Positions 17,230 through 25,383 of a stretch of DNA of 64,000 nt are shown here, one piece after another. The position numbers and the translations under genes were made by a program. A model generated the notes under the pieces. The model saw only the letters and a program-made list of their open reading frames with translations. It was not told the origin of the DNA and did not search any database. The DNA lies in contig NZ_JACVEE010000003.1 in assembly GCF_015355755.1 (NCBI RefSeq), positions 558,001 through 622,000 on the forward strand, given 5' to 3'. Source of the stretch: Nocardia sp. XZ_19_385 (GTDB taxonomy: Bacteria; Actinomycetota; Actinomycetes; Mycobacteriales; Mycobacteriaceae). Numbering within the stretch: position 1 is the first letter of the stretch; each line of letters starts with the position of its first letter.

Positions 17230-17946
17230 TCAGGCCAATTCGGCGATGGCGTCGGTGATGACGGCGGTCACCTCGTCGGGATGGGTCTGCATCACGAGGT
17301 GAGGTGCGTCGAGTTCGACGACCGTGCGCAGCCCCGCTCGCCGGTAACCGAACCGTTCGACCTCGGGATTGATGGTGCGGTCCGCGCTCGACACAATTCC
17401 CCAGCCCGGCTTGGTTTTCCAGGCGGCCGCGGTGGCGGGCTCACCGAACGCGAACGCCGACAGCGGCCGCTGGGACACCGCGAGCACCTGCGCTCGCGCC
17501 TGGTCGAGGCCCGCCGCGAAGACCTCGGGGAAGGCCGAGATGTCGACCGACACGTCGGTGCCCGGCTCGCCGTCGCCGTTCGGGTAGGGCGCGTAGACGA
17601 GGTTGGCGGCGAGGTCGGAGTCCGGGAACCCACCCTGCAATTGGCCGAGGCTCTCGCCGACCTCCAGGACATAGCCCGAGACGAAGACGAGACCGACAAC
17701 GTTGTCGGCGACCCCGGCGACGGTGATTACGGCGCCGCCGTAGGAGTGTCCGGCCAGCAGCACCGGTCCATCGATCTGCTCGACGAAAGACCTGATGTAC
17801 GCCGCGTCCTCGGACAGGCTGCGGTTGAAGACGGGCGGTGCCACCACCCTGTGGCCCTTGGCAAGCAGTCGCTCGGCTACGGGTGCCCAGCTGGCGGCAT
17901 CGGCGAAGGCGCCGTGCACTAGAACAATGGTTGTCGCGGAAGACAT
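17230..17946 (-). CDS. alpha/beta hydrolase, EstC/salicylate-esterase-like
   Basis: The 238-residue protein opens with VLVHGAFADAASW and has the nucleophile elbow GHSYGG with Ser68. A late histidine in APHLVMQTHP completes the triad pattern. This resembles the small esterase group containing plant methylesterase-like and EstC-like hydrolases. It is cytosolic with no signal peptide. AGGAG lies about 10 bases upstream of the ATG. Confidence 0.82.
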   Translation of the reverse strand: MSSATTIVLVHGAFADAASWAPVAERLLAKGHRVVAPPVFNRSLSEDAAYIRSFVEQIDGPVLLAGHSYGGAVITVAGVADNVVGLVFVSGYVLEVGESLGQLQGGFPDSDLAANLVYAPYPNGDGEPGTDVSVDISAFPEVFAAGLDQARAQVLAVSQRPLSAFAFGEPATAAAWKTKPGWGIVSSADRTINPEVERFGYRRAGLRTVVELDAPHLVMQTHPDEVTAVITDAIAELA

Positions 17947-18063
17947 GAGGTCCCTCTCCTGATCACTCGGATGGCGTTGCGCCGCACCCAGTTTCCGCTG
18001 AGCAACCCACCCGGCGCCCCTCCATACCGGCCGCAAATGCCCCCGATCAGGACAGGTCTCCGC

Positions 18064-18468
18064 CTAGTCCGCGTTCATCTCGCGCTTGAGCTTTCGCCAG
18101 CCGCCCGCGCGATTGTTCGCGATGATCTGCTTGAACATCGCGGTAAGGGCGCGGGCGTTGATCGTCTCGCCCTCGCGAAAGGCCACGGTCCGGGCGGTTT
18201 TGTTGTCGTGGCCCGCGGTGATGATCCCCTCGGGGTCGGGCACGATCGCTCCGTCGTAGAGGAACACGTTGACGTGAGTTTTCGCCGCGAGCAGCGCGCA
18301 GACATTGCCGTCGAGGACGAAATACGGCTGCCTCGTGCGTTTGATGGTCTCGACGACCTCGGGGTCGGCGGCGTGAACGAGAGCGCGGACCTCATGGCAG
18401 ATGGCCTGCTGCCACTCGGGGAGTGCGTCGATGTAGGCGTCGACGCGGGGATCGGTGAGGTAGGTCAT
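18064..18468 (-). CDS. DUF1801 domain protein
   Basis: The 134-residue protein matches the DUF1801 (YdhG-like) fold: an N-terminal helix pair (DPRVDAYIDALPEWQQ), a FVLDGNVCALLA strand pair and a basic tail. Its biochemical role is unknown. It stands alone, back to back with the gene at 18632. Confidence 0.75.
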   Translation of the reverse strand: MTYLTDPRVDAYIDALPEWQQAICHEVRALVHAADPEVVETIKRTRQPYFVLDGNVCALLAAKTHVNVFLYDGAIVPDPEGIITAGHDNKTARTVAFREGETINARALTAMFKQIIANNRAGGWRKLKREMNAD

Positions 18469-18631
18469 CGGCGACCATCTTATTCAGCCGCGCACTCTCG
18501 TGCTCGGTTCTTGTCGGTTCTGTCCAAGACGGCGGCGCCTGGCGTCCATAGGCTGTGACCAGCGGTGGGTCGAGGTGGTACCCGGGCGGTCTGCACCGGT
18601 ACTGTCCGCATTCGGATCTGAGGAGGAAAAG

Positions 18632-19207
18632 TTGACACGGGAATTGGTCTACACAGGCTTCATGTCGCTGGACGGTGTGGTGGACTCGCCGGGCGGCACG
18701 GCGGAGGGGCACCGCAGCGGCGGTTGGGTCATGGAGACCGAGTTCGTGCCCGAGGCCTTCGCGCTCAAGGGCGAAGAACTGGCCGACACGACGGCGTTGA
18801 TGTTCGGGCGGCGCAGCTATGAGGTGTTCGCCCCGATCTGGCGTGACTCGGCGGATCACGCCGCGTACAAAGCCCTTCCGAAGTACGTCGTTTCGACCGA
18901 GCTCGCCGAGGACGACCTGATCGAGGGCTGGGGTCCGATCGAGATCCTGCGGTCCACCGAGGACATCGCCGCGCTGAAGCAGGGCGACGGCGGCGCGATC
19001 TTCATTCACGGCAGCGCTGAGCTGGCTCGTCGGCTGGGGGAGGCCGATCTGATCGACCGGTACAACCTGCTGGTGTTCCCGGTGTTGCTGGGCGCGGGCA
19101 AGAGCCTGTTCAGCCGGGCCGATCAGGACAAGCAGCAACTGCGTCTGCGGGAGTCGGCCACCTACTCCAACGGTGTGGCCAAGCTGGTATACGACGTCGT
19201 GCGCTGA
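18632..19207 (+). CDS. dihydrofolate-reductase-like (RibD C-terminal domain) protein
   Basis: The 191-residue protein has the RibD-C/DHFR-like fold: YTGFMSLDGVVD at the start, MFGRRSYEVFAP in the middle, and a FPVLLGAGKSLF segment near the end. Such stand-alone proteins are NAD(P)H-binding reductases of unknown substrate. I place the start at TTG 18632, five bases after AGGAGG; the frame upstream is not family-like. It is one of three such genes in this window. Confidence 0.82.
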   Translation: MTRELVYTGFMSLDGVVDSPGGTAEGHRSGGWVMETEFVPEAFALKGEELADTTALMFGRRSYEVFAPIWRDSADHAAYKALPKYVVSTELAEDDLIEGWGPIEILRSTEDIAALKQGDGGAIFIHGSAELARRLGEADLIDRYNLLVFPVLLGAGKSLFSRADQDKQQLRLRESATYSNGVAKLVYDVVR

Positions 19208-19242
19208 GCGGGATCGAGCGCGATCACACCGGCGTTGCTCTC

Positions 19243-19266
19243 GCGGAGCGGGCGCGCCCGCTCCGC
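19243..19266. terminator. GC-rich perfect palindrome between convergent genes
   Basis: A 24-bp exact palindrome centred on GGGCGCGCCC lies between the ends of two converging genes. It has almost no loop and no T-run, so it is a probable but not certain termination or RNA-protection site. Confidence 0.45.
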
Positions 19267-19352
19267 CGGACAGCGCCTCGAGTGAGGCCCGTCGCGGCCC
19301 GGAAGCGCCGCTCGATCCTATGCCGCCCTGGACGTAGAGCTCAACGAAGTCG

Positions 19353-20216
19353 CTAGCGGCGCAAGAGGTCTACGACACCCGTGGTGGACTCGTTCGCACC
19401 GCCCTCGGCGACCCGCCGCTCCATCAGTGCCATGAACGGCGTGAGAAGTTCGGGACTGACGCCCTGCTCGGCGGCGGTGCGCAGCAGCGTCCGGTTGGTC
19501 GTGACCATCATCGCCAGGTTCGACTCGACACCCTCGGCATAATCGCCGCGCGCCAGTTGTGCGGCAGTGCCGTAGGCGTACCCGGCCATCGCCTGCTGGT
19601 AGCCGACCATGAGGGGCGCGAAATCGACCGGCGAGATGTCCTCGGCGCCGATCAACGCGAAAGCGTGTGCGGCGCCGGCGAACATGCCCCACATCGCGCT
19701 GAGCAGGGCGATGTCGTAGAGGGCCGCGAATCCGGCGTCCTTACCCACGTAGTTGACCCCGGCGGGCACGGCCAGGGCTTCGGCATTGTCCTGATGCAGG
19801 TCGGCCGAACCGCTGTAGAAGACGTACGCGCCGGAGTCGGCGACACCGATCATCGACGGGACCGCCATGATCCCGCCGTCCAGGAAACGTCCGCCGCGCA
19901 AGGCGATCCAGTCGGACAGCGCGCGGGCCTCGGCCGGGGTGCTGGTGGTCAGGTTGACGATGTCGTGGCCGGTCAGGTCGATGCCGTCCAGTGTCGCGCG
20001 CACCGACGCGTCGTCGAGCAGGCACACGACCACCAGTGGGTTCGCGGCGACGGCTTCGGCTGCGGTGGCCGCGGGGATCGCGCCCTCGGGCGCGGGGCGG
20101 GCACTGCGGTTCCAGACTGTGACGGCGTACCCGGCGGCGAGCCAGGAACGGACCAGGGCGGAGCCCATATCGCCGAGGCCGAGGACGGTGAGCGACTTCT
20201 TCGAGTGATCGGACAT
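19353..20216 (-). CDS. imine-reductase-like NAD(P)-dependent oxidoreductase
   Basis: The 287-residue protein has an N-terminal Rossmann fold (VLGLGDMGSALVRSWLAAG), a NRSARP NADPH-phosphate-binding stretch and the beta-hydroxyacid dehydrogenase-like layout, then a helical domain with AALYDIALLSAMWGMFAGA. The helical part resembles the IRED subgroup that reduces cyclic imines. The substrate is not known. It is divergent from an HxlR regulator. A related but frameshifted gene lies at 28962-29869. Confidence 0.82.
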   Translation of the reverse strand: MSDHSKKSLTVLGLGDMGSALVRSWLAAGYAVTVWNRSARPAPEGAIPAATAAEAVAANPLVVVCLLDDASVRATLDGIDLTGHDIVNLTTSTPAEARALSDWIALRGGRFLDGGIMAVPSMIGVADSGAYVFYSGSADLHQDNAEALAVPAGVNYVGKDAGFAALYDIALLSAMWGMFAGAAHAFALIGAEDISPVDFAPLMVGYQQAMAGYAYGTAAQLARGDYAEGVESNLAMMVTTNRTLLRTAAEQGVSPELLTPFMALMERRVAEGGANESTTGVVDLLRR

Positions 20217-20250
20217 GAGCAATACTTTTGGCGAGGCACCCGGGTTGTTC

Positions 20251-20280
20251 AAGTACGCACAAGGAAGTGGGTACGTACTT
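20251..20280. promoter_or_regulatory. inverted repeat between IRED-like and HxlR genes
   Basis: AAGTACG (20251-20257) and CGTACTT (20274-20280) are reverse complements in the 100-bp divergent promoter region, a probable site for the HxlR protein encoded at 20317. Confidence 0.55.
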
Positions 20281-20316
20281 CCGGGTAAGGAAACAGGCTG
20301 GTGGAAGGGTTATTTC

Positions 20317-20670
20317 GTGCCGATCACACGCAGGCCGGGCGCTTACACGTGCGGGCTCGACGCCACCCTGTCGGTCCTGAACGGCAAGTGGAAGATGATG
20401 ATCCTGTGGCCGCTGAGCGAACGCCCGCACCGCTTCGGTGAATTGCGCCGCGAGGTGCCCGGTGTGTCCGAGAAGGTCCTCACGACGCAACTGCGGGAGC
20501 TGGAGGCCGACGGAATCGTGCGCCGCGAGGTCTTCGACGAGGTGGTCCCGCGCGTCGAGTACTCGCTGACTCCGCTGGGTGAACTGCTCAACAACGCTCT
20601 GCTCCCGCTGGAAGCCTGGGGCCGTGAACATCTCATGGATGCCTCGCCGTCCCCTCGGCCCACGCTATGA
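20317..20670 (+). CDS. HxlR-family transcriptional regulator
   Basis: The 117-residue protein has the full HxlR winged helix: LSVLNGKWKMMILWPLSE, FGELRREVPGVSEKVLTTQL and VPRVEYSLTPLG. A GTG at 20317 with AAGGG upstream gives the normal family length; longer in-frame starts would cover the inverted repeat. It most likely regulates the divergent imine-reductase-like gene. Confidence 0.85.
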   Translation: MPITRRPGAYTCGLDATLSVLNGKWKMMILWPLSERPHRFGELRREVPGVSEKVLTTQLRELEADGIVRREVFDEVVPRVEYSLTPLGELLNNALLPLEAWGREHLMDASPSPRPTL

Positions 20671-20922
20671 GCGTGCGGCAATCCCCTTGATGCGCTGCAA
20701 CACCCGCCGGGCCCGTGCCCGGATGCTGGCGTCTTCCGTTGGCGCAGCAGCGCTTTCGGCCTCCGCCGCAGCCGTGGTCGCCTGCGCGAATCGGACGTGC
20801 AATTGCTCACGGACCTGCTCCGGGGTGTACGCCCGCCGCCTGCGCTCGGCCCGCACGACGACCACCCCGGTCGCGACCACACCGGCCGCACCCGCCAATC
20901 CCACTGCCTTCCACCACCTCAT
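20665..20922 (-). CDS. small membrane-anchored protein
   Basis: From ATG 20922 the 85-residue protein starts with a single hydrophobic segment (VGLAGAAGVVATGVVVV), then a basic RAERRRRA and a long helical cytosolic part. I do not recognise the family. It is divergent from the NlpC/P60-like gene at 20941 with only 18 bp between the start codons. Confidence 0.55.
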   Translation of the reverse strand: MRWWKAVGLAGAAGVVATGVVVVRAERRRRAYTPEQVREQLHVRFAQATTAAAEAESAAAPTEDASIRARARRVLQRIKGIAARS

Positions 20923-20940
20923 AACGCATAGGCTACTTCC

Positions 20941-21600
20941 ATGACGGGGACGAGCATCAGTCTCGATCGAGCGCTCGAGCTCACCAGGACGGGTGACATC
21001 TGGCTGTTTCGCGGCAATTCGGCGGCCGATCGGGCGATTCGGATGACCACGAACAGTCCGGTGAACCATGTCGGCATGTCGGTCGTGCTCGACGATCTGC
21101 CGGCGCTGATCTGGCATGCGGAGCTCGGCCGATCACTGCCGGACATGTGGTCGGGGACGGCGCATCGCGGGGTGCAGTTACACAATCTGCGCGATGCCGT
21201 GCTGGTGTGGGCGCACCGCTACGGTCAGCGGGCTTGGTTGCGCCAATTGAACCGTCCGGCAAGCCAAGAGATGGAAGACGCCATGCTGCGCACCATCGCC
21301 CGGCTCGACGGCACACCCTTCCCGTCGACGGCCGGTCTCGCCGGACGGTGGTTGCGCGGCCGGGCCCGCCTGCCGCGCCGCCGACCGGACGCCCACGAGC
21401 TGGAAAGCGCGTATTGCGCGGAGATCGTGGCCGCGACCTACCAGTCGATGGGTCTGCTGCCGCAGCACCGCAGCCCGAACTGGTACGACCCCGGCCGATT
21501 CTGGAGCGGGGACGAACTCCGGCTGGGCGGTGGCTACGAACTCGGTGGCGAAATCGCCGTGCAGACACCGCCCGCGCCGCCTACGTCAGGCGATAGGTGA
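20941..21600 (+). CDS. YiiX/YebB-like (permuted NlpC/P60) cysteine hydrolase
   Basis: The 219-residue protein begins with a GDIWLFRGNSAADRAIRM block and NHVGMSV, then has AYCAEIVAATYQSMGLL near residue 155. The histidine precedes the cysteine, the order of circularly permuted NlpC/P60 (papain-like) enzymes such as YiiX. Members cleave amide or thioester bonds, often of lipids; the substrate here is unknown. No signal peptide is visible. It overlaps the end of the convergent gene by 20 bp. Confidence 0.72.
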   Translation: MTGTSISLDRALELTRTGDIWLFRGNSAADRAIRMTTNSPVNHVGMSVVLDDLPALIWHAELGRSLPDMWSGTAHRGVQLHNLRDAVLVWAHRYGQRAWLRQLNRPASQEMEDAMLRTIARLDGTPFPSTAGLAGRWLRGRARLPRRRPDAHELESAYCAEIVAATYQSMGLLPQHRSPNWYDPGRFWSGDELRLGGGYELGGEIAVQTPPAPPTSGDR

Positions 21601-22123
21601 GCATCGCGAACTGACCGAACCGCCCGATGTCCGTGAGCCGCAGGCGCGCGGCCAGGATGCGGCGCGGCAGCAGCGGCGCGCCGCTGCCCAAGGTCACCGG
21701 CGCGACGGACGCGATGATCTCGTCCAGCAACCCGGCGTCGGCGAATTGCCCGACGAGCTCGCCCCCACCGAGCAGCCAAATGTTCTTGGCCCCAGCGGCT
21801 TCGGTCATCTCCCGGTGCACCGGCTCGACAGCGCCGGACACGAAGCGCAGATTCGCGCCGGGGATTGCGGGCAGATCGCGGTGGGTGAACACCCAGCACG
21901 GTGTATCGCCGTACCATTTCGCCCACGAGTCCGGTTCGTCGTTCGCCAGCACCCATTCATAGGTTGTCGCGCCCATGCACATGGCGCCGACGCCGTCGCG
22001 GAACGACGAGGTGATGTTCTCGGTCTGCCCGTCGTCCTCCACCTCGAAAAGCCAGTCCAGTGAGTTGTTCGAATCTGCCAGGAAGCCGTCGAGGCTGGTC
22101 GCGGTGTAGTACTGAGTCGTCAT
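21581..22123 (-). CDS. dihydrofolate-reductase-like (RibD C-terminal domain) protein
   Basis: The 180-residue protein begins MTTQYYTATSLDGFLA and has MCMGATTYEWVL and an IWLLGGGELVGQFADAGLLD helix, the standard stand-alone RibD-C layout. Reductase activity is expected with an unknown substrate. The start could also be the ATG at 22132; neither has a good ribosome site. An inverted repeat TTGACA-TGTCAA lies just upstream. Confidence 0.85.
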   Translation of the reverse strand: MTTQYYTATSLDGFLADSNNSLDWLFEVEDDGQTENITSSFRDGVGAMCMGATTYEWVLANDEPDSWAKWYGDTPCWVFTHRDLPAIPGANLRFVSGAVEPVHREMTEAAGAKNIWLLGGGELVGQFADAGLLDEIIASVAPVTLGSGAPLLPRRILAARLRLTDIGRFGQFAMLTYRLT

Positions 22124-22147
22124 GAGCGCCATCGTGCCAGCGATAAC

Positions 22148-22164
22148 TTGACATCTATTGTCAA
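22148..22164. promoter_or_regulatory. inverted repeat upstream of the DHFR-like gene
   Basis: TTGACA and TGTCAA are exact reverse complements with a 5-base spacer. The site sits 25 bases upstream of the gene ending at 21581 and could be an operator; the TTGACA could also be a -35. Confidence 0.5.
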
Positions 22165-22191
22165 CGTTTCGAGTGCAATCTCGACGCGATG

Positions 22192-22229
22192 CGGTCCGAA
22201 GGTCCCGTCGATTCGGGACCTTCGGACCG
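22192..22229. promoter_or_regulatory. 38-bp perfect inverted repeat resembling paired DosR boxes
   Basis: Two 16-base arms are exact complements around a 6-base loop. The right arm with its flank, TTCGGGACCTTCGGACCGG, agrees with about 14 of 20 positions of the mycobacterial DosR consensus (TTSGGGACTWWAGTCCCSAA); the left arm gives a weaker mirror copy. It lies 69 bp before an Acg-type nitroreductase, a known DosR-regulon family. Confidence 0.6.
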
Positions 22230-22297
22230 GTGCCGCGCAGTTGCCCGGTGGGCACCCTGGAAGGGTCAATCCGACTCGAAAGGATGAGTGCTCTCCG

Positions 22298-23269
22298 ATG
22301 TACTGCGTCTACCCAGGTTTCGAGACGATCAGAGCAGCGGTCGGACTGGCCCAGCGGGCACCCTCGGTGCACAATTCGCAGCCCTGGCGCTGGCAGCTGA
22401 TGAACGACCATCTGCACCTCTATGCCGACACTTCCCGGCATCTGACCGCGACCGATCCGCAGCAGCGGGCGCTGACTCTCAGCTGCGGCGCGGTCCTGCA
22501 TCACGCGCGGGTAGCGCTGTGCGCGCTCGGCTGGAGCAGCGAGGTCGAGTATGTCCCGAATCCCGATGTGCCGGAACATCTTGCCGTGCTGCACCTCGCA
22601 CCGCATCGGCCCTCCGCGACCGACATCCACATGGCGGCCGCCATGGCGCACCGCCGCAGCGACCGCCGCCGATATGGGTGGGGTCAGGTGCCGGAAACCT
22701 ATGTGAAGGCCGCCATGCAACACGCCACCCGCTTCGGCGCGGCAGTGACGACCGTGACGCGCGACGACCATCCCGCGTTGAGCAAACTGATGCGCCGGGC
22801 CGCGGAACACCATGAGAACGACGCGCTCTATCAGATCGAACTCGCCGCCTGGAGTGGCCGGCGTGGTACCCGCGAAGGCGTCCCCGCGCGTAACGCCACC
22901 GCGATTCACGCCGAGGACGAACTACCTGGCCGGGCGTTCATGGACCCCGTCCTGATCGACCCCAAACCCACTCCCGACGCGGCGACCTGGCTGATGATCT
23001 CCACCGATCGTGACGATCGTTTGGCGCAGCTGCGGGCGGGTGAGTCGCTCAGCGCGCTCCTGCTCGCGGCTACCGACCTGGGGTTGGCCACCTGTATCCA
23101 GACCGAACCCCTCGGCCTGCCCGAGCTGCGTGAGGACATCCGCTTCTCGCTGTGCGAGGGCGCGCATCCCCAGGTGATGGTGCGCACCGGTCTCGTCACG
23201 CACGCGGGCCCGCTGCCGGAGACTCCGCGCCGTCTGTCCGACGACGTGCTCGCGCATTCATTGGTCTAG
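22298..23269 (+). CDS. Acg-family nitroreductase-like FMN protein
   Basis: The 323-residue protein contains LAQRAPSVHNSQPWRWQL near its start and a distant second nitroreductase-like half (LSALLLAATDLGLATCIQTE). It matches my memory of mycobacterial Acg (Rv2032), including the RAPSxHNSQPWRW stretch. Acg proteins bind FMN but are poor nitroreductases and may store flavin under hypoxia. The DosR-like repeat upstream fits hypoxic or dormancy control. The ribosome site is distant (AAAGGA about 13 bases away). Confidence 0.88.
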   Translation: MYCVYPGFETIRAAVGLAQRAPSVHNSQPWRWQLMNDHLHLYADTSRHLTATDPQQRALTLSCGAVLHHARVALCALGWSSEVEYVPNPDVPEHLAVLHLAPHRPSATDIHMAAAMAHRRSDRRRYGWGQVPETYVKAAMQHATRFGAAVTTVTRDDHPALSKLMRRAAEHHENDALYQIELAAWSGRRGTREGVPARNATAIHAEDELPGRAFMDPVLIDPKPTPDAATWLMISTDRDDRLAQLRAGESLSALLLAATDLGLATCIQTEPLGLPELREDIRFSLCEGAHPQVMVRTGLVTHAGPLPETPRRLSDDVLAHSLV

Positions 23270-23410
23270 TCCAGCGCATCCAGGGCAATCCGCGCGCCGC
23301 CGCTCCCGGAATTCGACGAACCTGCCTATTGTCCGTGGCCGACGTCGTCGTCGCAGCTCGTCGCGTTATCGGTACGTTTCGATCTTCTCGATCGAGGTAT
23401 TCGCCGACCG

Positions 23411-24067
23411 ATGCGACTCTTACGTGCGCCGGGCGTATACCGCCCGCAAACAGACACCTGGCTGCTGGCCCGGGCGGCGGCCGATGCCACCTTGCCCGCC
23501 GATCCGCGGGTCCTCGATCCGTGTACGGGGACCGGGGCGCTCGCCCTGTTCGCCGCACGCGCGGGCGCGGCGGAGGTGGTCGCCGTGGATGTCTCGCGGC
23601 GCGCGATCATGACCGCCTGGGCGAACAGTCGAATGCATGGTTTGCCGATCGAATTGATCCATGGCGACTTCACCCAGGTACTCGGTGACCGCACCTTCGA
23701 CGTGGTGCTGGCCAACCCGCCCTATGTGCCGAGTCCGGAACCGGTGCCCGCCCACGGCGCGGCCCGGGCCTGGGACGCGGGCGGGGATGGGCGGGTGATC
23801 CTGGACAGGCTGTGCGCGCAGCTGCCGACGTTGTTGGCGCCCGGCGGGGTCGCGCTGATTGTGCAGTCGGAGCTGTGTGGATCCGAGCAGACGATGAAGT
23901 TGCTCCGTGACAACACGCTGAAGGCCGCGATCGTCGCCAGACAGACGATCGACTTCGGGCCGGTATTGCACAAGCGCGCACCGTGGCTGGAAGCCGCCGG
24001 ACTCATACCGCCCGGTTGCCGTTACGAGGAATTGGTGGTGATCCGTGCCGACCGCATCGAACGCTGA
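23411..24067 (+). CDS. HemK2/MTQ2-like methyltransferase
   Basis: The 218-residue protein has the SAM motif VLDPCTGTGALALFAA and NPPY at residues 102-105, the signature of amide-N methyltransferases acting on glutamine or adenine. Its short length without an N-terminal helical domain fits the HemK2/MTQ2 type. The 3' end overlaps a CDGSH-protein gene by 23 bp, and a heme-oxygenase-like gene follows on the other strand. The substrate is unknown. Confidence 0.82.
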   Translation: MRLLRAPGVYRPQTDTWLLARAAADATLPADPRVLDPCTGTGALALFAARAGAAEVVAVDVSRRAIMTAWANSRMHGLPIELIHGDFTQVLGDRTFDVVLANPPYVPSPEPVPAHGAARAWDAGGDGRVILDRLCAQLPTLLAPGGVALIVQSELCGSEQTMKLLRDNTLKAAIVARQTIDFGPVLHKRAPWLEAAGLIPPGCRYEELVVIRADRIER

Positions 24068-24272
24068 AGCGACCGAGGATCGGCGGCGGGTAACTCTCGT
24101 CGCAGGTGGCCCCGCACTGATCGAAGGACCGGTCGAGGTGGTCACCGAGGACGGAACTGTCTTCACCTCCGATAGATTCCTCGTGGCCCTGTGTATGTGC
24201 AGGCGCAGCAAGAACTTTCCGTTCTGCGACACCAGTCACCGCAAGCGGGCCCGCCGCACAACCGGCGAATAG
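24045..24272 (+). CDS. CDGSH-type 2Fe-2S protein
   Basis: The 75-residue protein ends with the CDGSH iron-sulfur motif CMCRRSKNFPFCDTSH, three cysteines and one histidine that hold a labile 2Fe-2S cluster. The N-terminal part (LVAGGPALIEGPVEVV) is the usual strand pair. GTG at 24045 lies inside the end of the methyltransferase gene, so the two are probably coupled. It may pass electrons to, or act with, the di-iron protein encoded next to it. Confidence 0.9.
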   Translation: MPTASNAEATEDRRRVTLVAGGPALIEGPVEVVTEDGTVFTSDRFLVALCMCRRSKNFPFCDTSHRKRARRTTGE

Positions 24273-24275
24273 CCT

Positions 24276-25286
24276 TCAGTCGGAGGCGATCTCGCGCCGC
24301 AGTGACGTGCGTCCCTGCCGCCAATGCTGTTCCAGCACATGGTCGGCGAAGCGGTCCGCGACCCAGTTCGTCGCTTGGATCCCGAAGACCACCGATTCGG
24401 TCAGGCCCGGTTCCTCGGCCAGAAGGGTGCCGATCACGTCGCGGCGCAGCACCTGCTCGTGGACGGCATCGGCCTCCACATGTTCGCTGTAGAACCGGAC
24501 GCACGCGGGATCCGCGCCGAAGCGTTCCAGCGCGTCGACCATGCGGCGGGACCCGGTCGGCGAGGTGATCTCCACTTCGGCGAATTGCCCCACCAGGGCG
24601 CCGCGCAATTCCCGGTGCAGCCCGAACAGCGACATCATGTTGACCTCGACCAGCATCGGCGCCGGTACGACGTCCAGATAATGCAGATAACCGCGATCCA
24701 GCCCCGCTCCGGCCAGCAGGTCCGCGAACAACTGCGCGTGCACCCGTTCGCCGCGGCCACCGCCGAACTCGTCGAATTCGACCGCGACCAGCGACGCCTT
24801 GGCCTGCCCACGCAATCGCGGGATCACCCACGCCTGCGGATCCGCCTCTTTGTGGTGATAGATCGAACGGTGCACGAAGTACTCACGCACCTGCCACCAT
24901 TCGCCTTCATCGAGCAGATAGTGGCTGATTCCCGTCGACTCGACCGGTTCCACCAGCAGTTGGTCGAGCTCCGCGTCGATATCGCTGCCCCCCGCTACCT
25001 CGTCCCGCAGCGCGGCGAGGAACGGCTTTTCCAGAGTGGCCCGGAAGCGCAGCAGGTCGGGATTCCACTCCCATCCCGCCGCAACCGTCTCGAATCCGCG
25101 ATAGTGCAGCTCATAGCAGGTGTGCAGGGCCAACTGCAGGTCTTCGCCGAACGGGTCAGCGGCCGCATCGACCGGTAGGTTCACGGGGCTGTCCTGCGGC
25201 CGGCGCAGCAGCTCCACCACCGCTTCGGACATTTCGCCGCGCGGTTCGGGGAGAAACGACAGGGCAGTATCGCGCACGCTGGTCAT
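24276..25286 (-). CDS. iron-containing redox enzyme, heme-oxygenase-like di-iron fold
   Basis: The 336-residue helical protein has the spaced Glu/His pattern of heme-oxygenase-like di-iron oxidases: HTCYELHYRGFE, EFDEFGGGRGERVHA and FYSEHVEADAVHE. Members oxidise or cleave C-C and C-N bonds of small substrates. It converges on the methyltransferase-CDGSH pair with a 3-bp gap, and this set may be a functional unit. GTG at 25292 is an alternative start. Confidence 0.78.
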   Translation of the reverse strand: MTSVRDTALSFLPEPRGEMSEAVVELLRRPQDSPVNLPVDAAADPFGEDLQLALHTCYELHYRGFETVAAGWEWNPDLLRFRATLEKPFLAALRDEVAGGSDIDAELDQLLVEPVESTGISHYLLDEGEWWQVREYFVHRSIYHHKEADPQAWVIPRLRGQAKASLVAVEFDEFGGGRGERVHAQLFADLLAGAGLDRGYLHYLDVVPAPMLVEVNMMSLFGLHRELRGALVGQFAEVEITSPTGSRRMVDALERFGADPACVRFYSEHVEADAVHEQVLRRDVIGTLLAEEPGLTESVVFGIQATNWVADRFADHVLEQHWRQGRTSLRREIASD

Positions 25287-25383
25287 GATCACCGGTTACC
25301 CGTTCGCACGCCGTTAATCGGCGGTCCGGGGCCGAGTACGTCACTCCAGCGCCGACACGCTGCCAGGTTCGGGTATCAAGCCC

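Noticed and set aside
22192..22229. Reading the 38-bp inverted repeat as a transcription terminator
   Set aside because: It sits in a promoter region between divergent genes, has no T-run and matches DosR box spacing.
21581..22909. Extension of the DHFR-like gene at 21581 to a 442-residue protein
   Set aside because: The upstream part is antisense to the Acg gene and crosses two inverted repeats; the family start is at 22123.
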